Positions 10,393 to 22,639 of a stretch of DNA of 64,000 bases are shown one piece after another. The stretch's first letter is position 1. Each line of letters starts with the position of its first letter. Source of the DNA: Macrothele yani (lineage: Eukaryota > Arthropoda > Arachnida > Araneae > Macrothelidae); contig CM077034.1 in the NCBI GenBank assembly GCA_039090855.1, positions 14,211,970 through 14,275,969 of the forward strand, given 5' to 3'. Under the pieces are notes generated by a model that did not search any database, had not been told where the DNA came from, and worked only from the letters and a program-made list of their open reading frames with translations. The position numbers and the translations under genes were made by a program.

Positions 10393-13300
10393 TGTGAAAG
10401 AATTATGTACAATGCAATTAAAAAACCATTTACCATCGACAGGTGTCGTCAGTCATTAAAAGAAGGAATGGACATAATCAATGACAATCCAAACAGACCT
10501 TAAATAAAATTTCGTCAATTATTGAACAATGCCAGACAACCTCTGCAACACGCACACGACTCCACATAAACCACCGGACATGAAATAGAATTTCGTCAAT
10601 TATTGAACAATGCCAGACAACCTCTGCAACACGCACACGACTCCACATAAACCACCGAACATGAAATAGAATTTCGTCAATTATGGAACAATGCCAGACA
10701 ACCTCTGCAACACGCACACGACTCCACATAAACCACCGGACATGAAATAGAATTTCGTCAATTATGGAACAATGCCAGACAACCTCTGCAACACGCACAC
10801 GACTCCACAGAAACCACCGGACATGAAATAGAATTTCGTCAATTATTGAACAATGCCAGACAACCTCTGCAACACGCACACGACTCCACAGAAACCACCG
10901 GACATGAAATAAAATTTCGTCAATTATTGAACAATGCCAGACAACCTCTGCAACACGCGCACGACTCCACACAAACCACTGGACATGAAATAGAATTTCG
11001 TCAATTATTGAACAATGCCAGACAACCTCTGCAACACGCACACGACTCCACATAAACCACCGGACATGAAATAGACTTTCGTCAATTATTGAACAATGCC
11101 AGACAACCTCTGCAACACGCACACGACTCCACATAAACCACCGGACATGAAATAGAATTTCGTCAATTATTGAACAATGCCAGACAACCTCTGCAACACG
11201 CACACGACTCCACAGAAACCACCGGACATGAAATAGAATTTCGTCAATTATTGAACAGTGCCAGACAACCTCTGCAACACGCACACGACTCCACAGAAAC
11301 CACCGAACATGAAATACAATTTCGTCAATTATTGAACAATGCCAGACAACCTCTGCAACACGCACACGACTCCACAGAAACCACCGGACATGAAATAGAA
11401 TTTCGTCAATTATTGAACAGTGCCAGACAACCTCTGCAACACGCACACGACTCCACAGAAACCACCGAACATGAAATACAATTTCGTCAATTATTGAACA
11501 ATGCCAGACAACCTCTGCAACACGCGCACGACTCCACACAAACCACCGAACATGAAATAGAATTTCGTCAAATATTGAACAATGCCAGACAACCTCTGCA
11601 ACACGCACACGACTCCACAGAAACCACCGGACATGAAATAGAATTTCGTCAATTATTGAACAATGCCAGACAACCTCTGCAACACGCACACGACTCCACA
11701 TAAACCACCGGACATGAAATAGAATTTCGTCAATTATTGAACAGTGCCAGACAACCTCTGCAACACGCACACGACTCCACAGAAACCACCGGACATGAAA
11801 TAGAATTTCGTCAATTATTGAACAGTGCCAGACAACCTCTGCAACACGCACACGACTCCACAGAAACCACCGGACATGAAATAGAATTTCGTCAATTATT
11901 GAACAGTGCCAGACAACCTCTGCAACATGCACACGACTCCACAGAAACCACCGAACATGAAATACAATTTCGTCAATTATTGAACAATGCCAGACAACCT
12001 CTGCAACATGCACACGACTCCACAGAAACCACCGAACATGAAATACAATTTCGTCAATTATTGAACAATGCCAGACAACCTCTGCAACACGCGCACGACT
12101 CCACACAAACCACTGGACAGGAAATAGAATTTCGTCAAATATTGAACAATGCCAGACAACCTCTGCAACACGCACACGACTCCACAGAAACCACCGGACA
12201 TGAAATAGAATTTCGTCAATTATCGAACAATGCCAGACAACCTCTGCAACACGCACACGACTCCACATAAACCACCGGACATGAAATAGAATTTCGTCAA
12301 TTATTGAACAATGCCAGACAACCTCTGCAACACGCACACGACTCCACATAAACCACCGGACATGAAATAGAATTTCGTCAATTATTGAACAGTGCCAGAC
12401 AACCTCTGCAACACGCACACGACTCCACAGAAACCACCGGACATGAAATAGAATTTCGTCAATTATTGAACAGTGCCAGACAACCTCTGCAACACGCACA
12501 CGACTCCACAGAAACCACCGGACATGAAATAGAATTTCGTCAATTATTGAACAGTGCCAGACAACCTCTGCAACACGCACACGACTCCACAGAAACCACC
12601 GAACATGAAATACAATTTCGTCAATTATTGAACAATGCCAGACAACCTCTGCAACATGCACACGACTCCACAGAAACCACCGAACATGAAATACAATTTC
12701 GTCAATTATTGAACAATGCCAGACAACCTCTGCAACACGCGCACGACTCCACACAAACCACTGGACAGGAAATAGAATTTCGTCAAATATTGAACAATGC
12801 CAGACAACCTCTGCAACACGCACACGACTCCACAGAAACCACCGGACATGAAATAGAATTTCGTCAATTATCGAACAATGCCAGACAACCTCTGCAACAC
12901 GCACACGACTCCACATAAACCACTGGACAGGAAATAGAATTTCGTCAAATATTGAACAATGCCAGACAACCTCTGCAACACGCACACGACTCCACAGAAA
13001 CCACCGGACATGAAATAGAATTTCGTCAAATATTGAACAATGCCAGACAACCTCTGCAACACGCACACGACTCCACAGAAACCACCGGACATGAAATAGA
13101 ATTTCGTCAATTATTGAACAGTGCCAGACAACCTCTGCAACATGCACACGACTCCACAGAAACCACCGAACATGAAATACAATTTCGTCAATTATTGAAC
13201 AATGCCAGACAACCTCTGCAACACGCGCACGACTCCACACAAACCACTGGACAGGAAATAGAATTTCGTCAAATTGTGAACAATGCCAGACAACCTCTGC

Positions 13301-13811
13301 AACACTCACACGACTCCACAGAAACCACCGGACATGAAATAGAATTTCGTCAATTATCGAACAATGCCAGACAACCTCTGCAACACGCACACGACTCCAC
13401 AGAAACCACCGGACATGAAATAGAATTTCGTCAATTATTGAACAATGCCAGACAACCTCTGCAACACGCGCACAACTCCACACAAACCACCGTGTTGCAG
13501 AGATTGTCTGGCATTGTTCAATAATTGACGAAATTCTATTTCATGTCCGGTGGTTTCTGTGGAGTCGTGTGCGTGTTGCAGAGGTTGTCTGGCATTGTTC
13601 GATAATTGACGAAATTCTATTTCATGTCCGGTGGTTTATGTGGAGTCGTGTGCGTGTTGCAGAGGTTGTCTGGCATTTTTCAGTAATTGACGAAATTTTA
13701 TTTAAGGTCTGTTTGGATTGTCATTGATTATGTCCATTCCTTCCTTTAAAAATTGATGACACCTGTTGATGGTCAATGGTCTTTTAATTGCATTGTATAT
13801 AATTCTTTCAC
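10393..13811. mobile_element. Foldback-like element with 81-bp repeat arrays in opposite orientation
   Basis: A 109-bp left arm (10393-10501: from TGTGAAAGAATTATGTAC to CAATCCAAACAGACCTT) is repeated in inverted orientation at 13703-13811 with some mismatches. Between them are about 37 direct 81-bp repeats (10502-13494), then about 2.5 repeats in inverted orientation (13495-13702). The switch occurs at CACCGTGTTGCAG. Inverted arms each loaded with internal tandem repeats are the hallmark of foldback (FB/TU-type) elements. The left arm can be read as ERIMYNAIKKPFTIDRC..., which may be the edge of a coding segment in an autonomous relative. Target duplication was not found. Confidence 0.65.
10502..13494. 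repeat. 81-bp minisatellite, about 37 units
   Basis: Each unit contains AATTTCGTCAATTATTGAAC, CAGACAACCTCTGCAACACG and CGACTCCACA. Because 81 is divisible by 3, frames stay open across units. The minus strand has an unbroken 1001-codon frame (10478-13483) of a 27-residue repeat (core VAEVVWHCS..DEI.F). The plus strand is broken wherever CACAGAAACC is CACATAAACC. A higher-order repeat of eight units (648 bp) is visible: 11737-12270 and 12385-12918 translate identically. Confidence 0.93.
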
Positions 13812-14009
13812 ACTCTCTTTGTATGATATCCATAGTCGTGTTTTATTTGAGTTTAAACCCTGGTCGCAAATTTCAATTGGGCCTATTTGCAATACGATGT
13901 TTCTACGTGGTGACACGCTAGATATTTTATTTCAAGATACAGGATGAAGCTTACTAATTTGGAATACCGATAAGAGGTGAGTCCTTGATGATATAATAAT
14001 TGAAACTTG
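13812..14009. other. No recognisable feature
   Basis: Plain AT-rich intronic sequence between the foldback arm and the solitary MITE arm. Nothing else is seen. Confidence 0.5.
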
Positions 14010-14146
14010 TAATAATATTCCTAGTCATATATGATATATAAATGCCAAGATGATTTTGCTGCAAATATGCACACAACGCATAGAACGTATATAACGTGTG
14101 AAACAGTAGTGCGTATAGTATATAGCTATTATTCTATTATATAATA
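14010..14146. mobile_element. Solitary arm of the palindromic MITE seen at 22929
   Basis: The stretch from TAATAATATTCCTAGTCATA to AGCTATTATTCTA matches the centre and right arm of the palindromic element at 22929-23165. The left arm is missing, so this is a half copy. Confidence 0.7.
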
Positions 14147-14174
14147 CCACGTATTTTAATGTTTGGTTATTTTT

Positions 14175-14859
14175 ACTAACCAAAATCAATTATAACTTTG
14201 GTTTTTCCCTTATTTATACTCAGTTTAAATTTCATGCAAACTTCGTACATCGGGGACAACATACTCTGCTACTCACTTTTGCTCTCTGCCAACAGGACAG
14301 TGTCATCAGCATACAACAATATGCACACATGGATATCACCAAGACATAAATCAGTATTATCTATTTTGGCATCACGCAAGCACGCATCCATAAATATATT
14401 AAACAGCCATGGTGACATTACACAACCTTGTCTAACTCCTGCACCAATGGAAAACCATTTTGATAAAACACCATTCACTCGTACACAAGCTCTACTACCA
14501 GCATACATGGCTTTTACACTATAAAGTAGATTCCCAGTAACACCATATTCATTCAATACCTTCCACAAAAGTGTCCTATTTACACGGTTGCAAGCTTTCT
14601 CTAAATCTATGAAGGCAGCGAAAACTTTCTTACCAACAGCCAGATACTTTTCAATCATCATGCGTAATGCAAAAATCTGGTTAGTGTAGCCTTTACCATG
14701 CATAAAACCACTCTGAACATCCCATACTTTCTCTGATGTAAGACCCTGTACTTTTTCAACTACGACCTTACCGAACACTTTTCCCTGGCACACTCAGTAG
14801 GCTAATACCCCGATAGTTCTTGCATTCAGTCTGATCACCTTTTCCCTTGTGCAAGGGGA
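14175..14859 (-). pseudogene. LINE reverse transcriptase (YADD type), split by Tc1-2 copy a
   Basis: On the minus strand the order is NYRGISLLSV, SGFMHGKGYTNQIFALRMMI, AAFIDLEKACNRVNR (the palm A motif with Cys where Tyr-Asp is usual), GAGVRQGCVMSPWLFNIFMD and LLYADDTVLLAES (catalytic palm C). It ends in KFKLSINKGKTKVI near 14180. Frameshifts occur near 14785 and 14265. The 5' part (SPWDWKDA, before VPLHKGKGD) lies on the far side of the Tc1 insertion at about 16399-16460. The clade is one of the YADD RT groups common in arthropods; the exact one is uncertain. Confidence 0.8.
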
Positions 14860-16398
14860 CACTGCCGGACAATTGCTGAGGACGGATGACAATAGCAACG
14901 ATAGCAACCATAAAATGGAAGGCAGGAAAATGTGGAAATTAGCGTAAGTGCGGGATACAGTAAGACGTGTTGTGCGTATGCAAATTTTGGATTGCCGAAC
15001 TTGTTCGTGACGTCATAGCGCTGATAAAAGATATAAAGGATTTGACGCGTATTGACCGTTGTTGTTCAAACGCAAAGTTGAAAGGGAAAGAATCAATTGA
15101 CGAACTTGCAATTTTCAGTATGTCTTCCCGACATCACCTAGATGATTTTACGCGTGGCCGTATTATTGGCAAGATTGAAGAAGGGCGAAAAATAACAGAT
15201 ATTGCCAGGGAGTTCGACGTCAGCCACAGTGTTGTTTCAAGGCTTTGGAAATCATTTCAAACAAATGGAGAGTGTAGCAAACGTCACGGGGAGGTCGTGT
15301 TCGCAGTACGACACCTGCAGAAGATCGGTACATAGTGCTATCAACAAAAAGACACCGGCGCAGCACAGCTAGTGAAGTAGCAAATCAGTTTATGGCTGCT
15401 ACTGGCAAGCGGATCTCCCGAAAAACTGTCGCCAGACGTTTGCATGAAGGAGGACTATACGCCCGCCGTCCTGTTGTGTGCATCCCATTGTCCAGACATC
15501 ACTGTACCACCCGTTTGCAATGGTGACATCAACATCGCAATTGCACTGATAACGACTGGTCTGCTGTCCTCTTCTCAGATGAGAGTAGATACAGTCTGTC
15601 GTCTAATTGTCGACAACAACTGGTCTGGCGTGATAGTGGTACTGCATATTGTCCAGCAAACATACAGGAAAGGGACCGATATCCGACATGTAGTGTCATG
15701 GTATGGGCTGGCATCATGATCAATGGCCGTACGTCCCTCTATGTGCTTCCAACTGGGACTATGACTGGCCAACGATACATTAATGATGTTCTGCTACCTC
15801 ATGTTCGCATGTTCCGTGGTGCTGTCGGTGATAGATTCATTTTCATGGACGACAACGCAACATGTCATCGAACAGTCGCTGTCCAGGAGTGTCTTGAGAG
15901 CGAGGATATTCAACGCCTCGTATGGCCAGCACGTTCTCCAGATCTGAATCCCATTGAAAATGTGTGGGATGCTTTGGGGAGGAGTCTTGCTGGTCGCCAA
16001 TGCCCTCCAATAAACAAGGACACCCTCATCCGTGCACTGACAGAGGAATGGGATAAATTACCCCAACAGCTGCTTGATAATGTTGTGCAAAGCATGACAC
16101 GACGTGTGGATTCTTGCATCGCCCTCCATGGTGGCCATATCCTGTATTGACATCTTACGCCGGAACGCCTGCGGACGGTAATTGCATTTTTTTCACGTTT
16201 ACGTATTCTGCACAAAATGGCCTGTTTGTCCCTTGAACACGTTCCAAAGCCTTCTGGATTTCAGAGCACAATAAATTGTCTTTCTTGTAATGTCCTGGCA
16301 TTCTGACATTATTTTATTTCACTTGGCATCCAACCACACTTACTTTTTATGCGCTATATGGCCGTTTATGATCCGTCCTTAGCAATTGTCCAGCAGTG
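14860..16398 (+). mobile_element. Tc1-2 copy a (1.54 kb)
   Basis: Left end CACTGCCGGACAATTGCTGA and right end, inverted, CACTGCTGGACAATTGCTAA, with TA at the right side (16399-16400) and GA where TA is expected at the left. It is one of five copies of the same family (others at 23166, 37277, 48962 and 62330). It is inserted in a LINE reverse transcriptase: coding sequence for that protein resumes on both sides. Confidence 0.9.
14967..16150 (+). pseudogene. Tc1-2 transposase, copy a (DD34E), three breaks
   Basis: The start MLCVCKFW is the same as in copies d and e. The helix-turn-helix EEGRKITDIAREFDVSHSVV is intact. A one-G deletion in the G run at about 15288 shifts the frame (HGEVVFAV instead of HGGGRVRS); copy c has the same lesion. 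Further stops and shifts lie near 15526 (TGG TGA) and around 15600. From 15698 the C-terminal half is open: MVWAGIMINGRTSLY, FMDDNATCH with the second Asp, and NPIENVWD with the Glu 34 residues on, ending ALHGGHILY. Inactive. Confidence 0.9.
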
Positions 16399-16520
16399 TA
16401 GCATCCTTCCAATCCCAAGGAGATGATTTTGAATAACTTGCACTTAAAAAGATATTTCAGTTTTCTGGTTGTCCAATCCAGGAGGAAACTTCTGATTAAA
16501 ATTAACATGTTTAGTACGAA
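16399..16520 (-). pseudogene. 5' continuation of the LINE interrupted by Tc1-2 copy a
   Basis: The minus strand reads LSASYSKSSPWDWKDA directly before the Tc1 border and VPLHKGKGDQTECKNYRG on the other side. This is the usual order before the first reverse transcriptase motifs in non-LTR elements. The homology fades beyond about 16520. Confidence 0.5.
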
Positions 16521-16985
16521 AGTGACACCTCATATTGTATTTTTTTGCATACAGACACAGTTTCATTGCACGTTAAGCATAATGGAATAAATTGTCTTTT
16601 TCTCTGTGGTAAAATAGACAAATACTTCTCTGTCCAGTCATTGTCAAATTTTCTCTTCTTTAGCAGTGAGAATGACAATTTGAATGATCACAATAGTTAG
16701 AGCTGTTGTGCATGGCTCTTCACGAAACAAGATATAGAATAAAGCACGGAAGAGTTAGAATTAGCTCCAAACGCTGTAAGTGAGAATTCATAAATGTCTC
16801 GTTGAGGGGAACCGAACGCAGGGATATGAGAGTTCTTTCTCACTCCCGTGATACCTAGCAGAGGGTTGCATAGGAGTGTCAAGGAATCCCACGGAAAACT
16901 GCCAAATTACATTTATCATTTGTCACATGTGAATGCACACTTTGAAGCCTCTAAATACAGTCGCAGAACAAAATCAAACAGAAAT
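16521..16985. other. No recognisable feature
   Basis: Intronic sequence of ordinary composition. I see no repeat, frame or terminal repeat in it. Confidence 0.5.
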
Positions 16986-19900
16986 ATTTCTTCTTCTTGG
17001 TTACTCAGTGCAAGGACTGGTTGTTCAGCATATGTATTCTGTCTCTCCATTCCTCTCTATTCTCCGTCGTTCTCCTCAAGTCGTAGTATGTCCTAGTATT
17101 GGTGTCTTCTTCGTGGTTACTGAGTCCAAGGACTGGCTGTTCAGTAGATGTACTTTGTCTCTCCATTCCTCTCTATTCTCCGTCGTTCTCTTCAAGTCGT
17201 AGTATGTTCTAATATTGGTGTCTTCTTCTTGGTTACTCAGTCCAAGGACTGGTTGTTCAGTAGATCTCTGTCTCTCCATTCCTCTGTATTCTCTGTTGTT
17301 CTCTTCAAGTCGTAGTATGTCCTAGTATTGGTGTCTTCTTCTTGGTTACTCAGTCCAAGGACTGGCTGTTCAGTAGATGTACCCTGTCTCTCCATTCCTC
17401 TCTATTCTCTGTCGTTCCCTTCAAGTCGTAGTATGTCCTAGTATGGGTGTCTTCTTCTTGGTTACTCAGTCCAAGGACTGGCTGTTCAGTAGATGTACTC
17501 TGTCTCTCCATTCCTCTCTATTCTCCGTCGTTCTCTTCAAGTTGTAGTATGTCCTAGTATGGGTGTCTTCTTCTTGGTTACTCAGTCCAACGACTGGTTG
17601 TTCAGTAGATGTACTCTGTCTCTCCATTCCTCTCTATTCTCCGTCGTTCTCTTCAAGTCGTAGTATGTCCTAGTATTGGTATCTTCTTCTTGGTTACTCA
17701 GTCCAAGGACTGGTTCATCAGTAGATGTACTCTGTCTCTCCATTCCTCTCTATTCTCCTTCATTCTCTTCAAGTCGTAGTATGTCCTAGTATTGGTGTCT
17801 TCTTCTTGGTTACTCAGCCCAAGGACTTGCTGTTCAGTAGATGTACTCTGTCTCTCTATTCCTCTCTATTCTCCGTTGTTCTCTTCAAGTCGTAGTATGT
17901 TCAAGTATGGGTGTCTTCTTCTTGGTTACTCAGTCCAAGGACTGGTTGTTCAGTAGATGTGCTCTGTCTCTCCAATCTTCTCTATTCTCCGTCGTTCTCT
18001 TCAAGTCGTAGTATGTCCTAGTATTGGTGTCTTCTTCTTGGTTATTCAGTTCAAGGACTGGCTGTTCAGTAGATGTACTCTGTCTCTCCATTCCTCTCTA
18101 TTCTCCGTCGTTCTCTTCAAGTCGTAGTATGTCCTAGTATTGGTGTCTTCTTCTTGGTTAGTCAGTCCAAGGACTGGCTGTTCAGTAGATGTATTCTGTC
18201 TCTCTATTCTCTGTCATTCTCTTCAAGTTGTAGTATGTCCTAGTATGGGTGTCTTCTTCTTGGTTACTCAGTCCAAGGACTGGCTGTTCAGTAGATGTAC
18301 TCTGTCTCTCCATTCCTCTCTATTCTCCGTCATTCTCTTCAAGTCGTAGTATGTCCTAGTATGGGTGTCTTCTTCTTGGTTACTCAGTCCAAGGACTGGC
18401 TGTTCAGTAGATGTACTCTGTCTCTCCATTCCTCTCTATTCTCCATCGTTCTTTTCAAGTCGTAGTATGTCCTAGTATGGGTGTCTTCTTCTTGATTACT
18501 CAGTCCAAGGACTGGCTGTTCAGTAGATGTACTCGGTCTCTCCATTCCTCTCTATTTTCCGTCGTTCTCTTCAAGTCGTAGTATGTCCTAGTATTGGTGT
18601 CTTCTTCTTGGTTACTCAGTCCAAGGACTGGTTGTTCAGTAGATGTACTCTGTCTCTCCATTCCTCTCTATTCTCTGTCGTTCCCTTCAAGTCGTAGTAT
18701 GTCCTAGTATTGGTGTCTTCTTCTTGGTTACTCAGTCCAAGGACTTGCTGTTCAGTAAATGTACTGTCTCTCCATTCCTCTCTATTCTCTGTTGTTCTCT
18801 TCAAGTCGTAGTATGTCCTAGTATGGGTGTCTTCTTCTTGGTTACTCAGTCCAAGGACTGGTTGTTCAGTAGATGTGCTCTGTCTCTCCATTCCTCTCTA
18901 TTCTCCGTCGTTCTCTTCAAGTCGTAGTATGTCCTAGTATTGGTGTCTTCTTCTTGGTTACTCAGTCCAAGGGCTTGCTGTTCAGTAGATGTACTCTGTC
19001 TCTCATTTCCTCTCTATTCTCCGTCGTTCTCTTCAAGTCGTAGTATGTCCTAGTATTGGTGTCTTCTTCTTGGTTACTCAGTCCAAGGACTGGCTGTTCT
19101 GTAGATGTACTCTGTCTCTTCATTCTTCTCTATTCTCCGTCGTTCTCTTCAAGTCGTAGTATGTCCTAGTATTGGTGTCTTCTTCTTGGTTACTCAGTCT
19201 GGCTGTTCAGTAGATGTACTCTGTCTCTCCATTCCTCTCTATTCTCTGCCGTTCTCTTCAAGTTGTAGTATGTCCTAGTATTGGTGTCTTCTTCTTGGTT
19301 ACTCAGTCCAAGGACTGGTTGTTTAGTTGATGTACTCTGTCTCTCCATTCCTCTCTATTCTCCATCGTTCTCTTCAAGTCGTAGTATGTCCTAGTATGGG
19401 TGTCTTCTTCTTGGTTACTCAGTCCCAGGACTGGTTGTTCAGTAGATGTACTCTGTCTCTCCATTCCTCTCTATTCTCCGTCATTCTCTTCAAGTCGTAG
19501 TATGTCCTAGTATTGATGTCTTCTTCTTCTTGATTACTCAGCCCAAGGACTGGTTGTTCAGTAGATGTACTCTGTCTCTCCATTCCTCTCAATTCTCCAT
19601 CATTCTCTTCAAGTCGTAGTATGTCCTAGTATTGGTGTCTTCTTCTTGGTTACTCAGTCCAAGGACTGGCTGTTCAGTAGATGTACTCTGTCTCTCCATT
19701 CCTCTCTATTCTCTATCATTCTCTTCACGTCGTAGTATGTCCTAGTATTGGTGTCTTCTTCTTGGTTACTCAGTCCACGGACTGGCTGTTCAGTAGATGT
19801 ACTGTCTCTGCATTCCTCTCTATTCTCCGTCATTCTCTTCAAGTCGTAGTATGTCCTAGTATTGGTGTCTTCTTCTTGGTTACTCAGTCCAAAGACTGGT

Positions 19901-21243
19901 TGTTCAGTTGATGTACTCTGTCCCTCCATTCCTCTCTATTCTCCATCGTTCTCTTCAAGTCGTAGTATGTCCTTGTATGGGTGTCTTCTTCTTGGTTACT
20001 CAGTCCTAGGACTGGTTGTTCAGTAGATGTACTCTGTCTCTCCATTCCTCTCTATTCTCCGTCATTCTCTTCAAGTCGTAGTATGTCCTAGTATTGGTGT
20101 CTTCTTCTTGGTTACTCAGTCCAAGGACTGGCTGTCTCTCCATTCCTCTCTATTCTCCGTCATTCTCTTCAAGTCGTAGTATGTCCTAGTATTGGTGTCT
20201 CCTTCTTGGTTACTCAGTCCAAGGACTGGCTGTTCAGTAGATATACTCTGTCTCTCCATTCCTCTCTATTCTCCGTCATTCTCTTCAAGTCGTAGTATGT
20301 CCTAGTATTGGTGTCTTCTTCTTTGTTACTCAGTCCAACGACTGGTTGTTCAGTTGATGTACGCTGTCTCTCCATTCCTCTCTATTCTCCGTCATTCTCT
20401 TCAAGTCGTAGTATATCCTAGTATTGGTGTCTTCTTCTTGGTTACTCAGTCCAAGGACTGGCTGTTCAGTAGATGTACTGTCTCTCCATTCCTCTCTATT
20501 CTCTGTCCTTCTTTTCAAGTCATAGTATGTCCTAGTATTGGTGTCTTCTTCTTGGTTACTCAGTCCAAGGACTGGCTGTTCAGTAGATGTACTCTGTCTC
20601 TCCATTCCTCTCTATTCTCCGTCGTTCTCTTCAAGTCGTAGTATGTCCTAGTATTGGTGTCTTCTTCTTGGTTACTCAGTCCAAGGACTGGTTGTTCAGT
20701 AGATGTACTTTGTCTCTCCATTCCTCTCTATTCTCCGTCGTTCTCTTCAAGTCGCAGTATGTCCTAGTATTGGTGTCTTCTTCTTGGTTACTCAGTCCAA
20801 GGACTGGTTGTTCAGTAGATGTACTCTGTCTCTCCATTCCTCTCAATTCTCCATCATTCTCTTCAAGTCGTAGTATGTCCTAGTATTGGTGTCTTCTTCT
20901 TGGTTACTCAGTCCAAGGACTGGCTGTTCAGTAGATGTACTCTGTCTCTCCATTCCTCTCTATTCTCCGTCATTCTCTTCAAGTCGTAGTATGTCCTAGT
21001 ATTGGTGTCTTCTTCTTGGTTACTCAGTCCAAGGACTGGTTGTTCAGTAGATGTACTCTGTCTCTCCATTCCTCTCTATTCTCCGTCATTCTCTTCAAGT
21101 CGTAGTATGTCCTAGTATTGGTGTCTTCTTCTTGGTTACTCAGTCCAAGGACTGGCTGTTCAGTAGATGTACTCTGTCTCTCCATTCCTCTCTATTCTCC
21201 GTCGTTCTCTTCAAGTCGTAGTATGTCCTAGTATTGGTGTCTT
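16986..21243 (-). repeat. 116-bp satellite, about 37 units, derived from a LINE 3' end
   Basis: The unit runs from CTTCTTCTTGGTTACTCAGT through GTACTCTGTCTCTCCATTCC to CGTAGTATGTCCTAGTATTG. Read on the minus strand it encodes RTYYDLKRTTENREEWRDR, the kind of tail (ENREEWRDR) that ends endonuclease-RT polyproteins. The LINE body lies directly beside it at 21244-22200 in the same orientation, so the array is an expansion of the element's own 3' coding end. Units differ by point changes and short deletions (for example near 19197 and 20130). 116 is not a multiple of 3, so no long frame persists. Confidence 0.9.
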
Positions 21244-22200
21244 GAAGTAACTGTACCACAAAACCATTCCTTGGCCATCCTCTTGCCTTGAATTTTCCCT
21301 TCCCAAACTTTCAGAATCAGGCCTCCGAGGTGCAATGTGTGTCACATCCATGACATTTTTCTTCTCTTTAACATGTTGATCAGATTCCTGGGTTCTCTCA
21401 CTCTCTGCAGGACCTCCTCATCAGTCTTTCTATCGAGCCAACTTATTCTGTCCATTCTGCTATAGCTCCACATCTCAAATGCCTCCAGCCTTTTCACTTC
21501 CTTCTTGATCAGTGTCCATGTCTCAGAACCGTAGCGAGCTACTAGCCAAACATATGCCTTTAAAATTCTCTTCCTCAGTTTTAGATCTATATTTTTGGCT
21601 GTCCGTAGTCTTTGATTATCTCTAAAAGCCATTTTCGCCATCGCCAGTCTCAATCTAATTTTCTTTTTCACATCTCGCATCTTCAGTAATAATTTGACCC
21701 AAATAGCGAAATGATTTAACTTGTTTGATGCATTGTCCTTCAATTTTAAGGAAAGCCTGTTTTTGGAACCTTCCCTATTACCATTAGTTTTGTCTTATTT
21801 TTATTTATCTTCATTCCATAGATTTCCGCATTTTTTATGCGTTTTTGACATCATTCGCTGTAATGACTTGGCCGATCCTGAAACAATTGCCTGGCCATCA
21901 GTAAAACTTAATGGCCTTAATTCTCTCTCCATTAACCCAGACTCCTTCACCGGCGCGCTCCGCAAGGCCTGATCCATCATAACTTCGGCATAAATACCAA
22001 AAAGGCCAGGTGACAATAAGCATCCCTGCCTTACATCTTTATTTATTGGGACTGGATCAGTCATTCCCTCTTGAATTGAAATCAATGCTTCCTGATTTAC
22101 AGAGATTTTTTGATAAGCTGGATACTGTTGTCATCCATGCCGAGTCTCTAGGATTGGGAAAAGTTTTGTCCAAGGTACTCTGTCAAAGGGCCTTATACTG
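21244..22200 (-). pseudogene. LINE reverse transcriptase, 5'-truncated, catalytic motif lost
   Basis: On the minus strand 21801-22085 reads VRQGCLLSPGLFGIYAEVMM then LSFTDGQAIVSGSAKSLQRM. The usual Y-A-D-D is replaced by F-T-D-G. Frame 21342-21743 holds YGSETWTLIKKEVKRLEAFE and the LDRKTDEEVLQRV tail, followed after a shift by RKMSWM. The RT domain begins abruptly near 22200. It feeds straight into the 116-bp array at 21243. Confidence 0.8.
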
Positions 22201-22639
22201 TTGAAGGCTAAAATATTTATACTGTTTTATATTATAAACATTGATAGACATTCTTATTTTCTCCCCCAGTGGATTTCATAAATGTTTTTGGGGTTTAATT
22301 TATTACCACGGGTCAGACTGACACCCTTTGCAGGCCGCCAATTGAGAACCACTGCTTTAGAGCATAAATTTTACAAAGGCATTTAACATTTTGAAATTTC
22401 ATTCATCCCGTAGAAAAACATATAATTGAGGCTTCATTCTATATGGACCTCATATATCTCCTAATTGGTATGAGGAGATTTCTTCCGACTGCGTCAGCTA
22501 CTGTCTGTATTACTCAACTCCCTGTCGGTATTGCATCATTATGCAGCAGCTGTTGATAGAATTATTGGGGAGGGGCAAGCTACCGTTTGCTCCTGGTTTT
22601 CATGCTGAGAAGTTTTGTACATATTTTCTATATAGCTGA
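22201..22639. other. hAT-like terminal remnant in otherwise plain DNA
   Basis: On the minus strand the sequence starting at 22354, CAGTGGTTCTCAATTGGCGG, matches the well-known CAGTGGTTCTCAA type of hAT terminal repeat. The partner end is not in view. The rest (22360-22639) shows nothing I can name. Confidence 0.45.

Noticed and set aside
10478..13483. A 1001-residue repeat protein gene on the minus strand
   Set aside because: The frame is open because the unit is 81 bp. It has no upstream start context, promoter or known fold, and it spans an intron in antisense. Kept only as a question.
10502..13494. CRISPR array
   Set aside because: Whole 81-bp units repeat with no unique spacers, and the setting is an animal genome.
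10846..13524. Several 177-190 codon plus-strand frames with ARQPLQHAHDST repeats
   Set aside because: Same satellite read on the other strand. The frames end wherever a unit has TAA.
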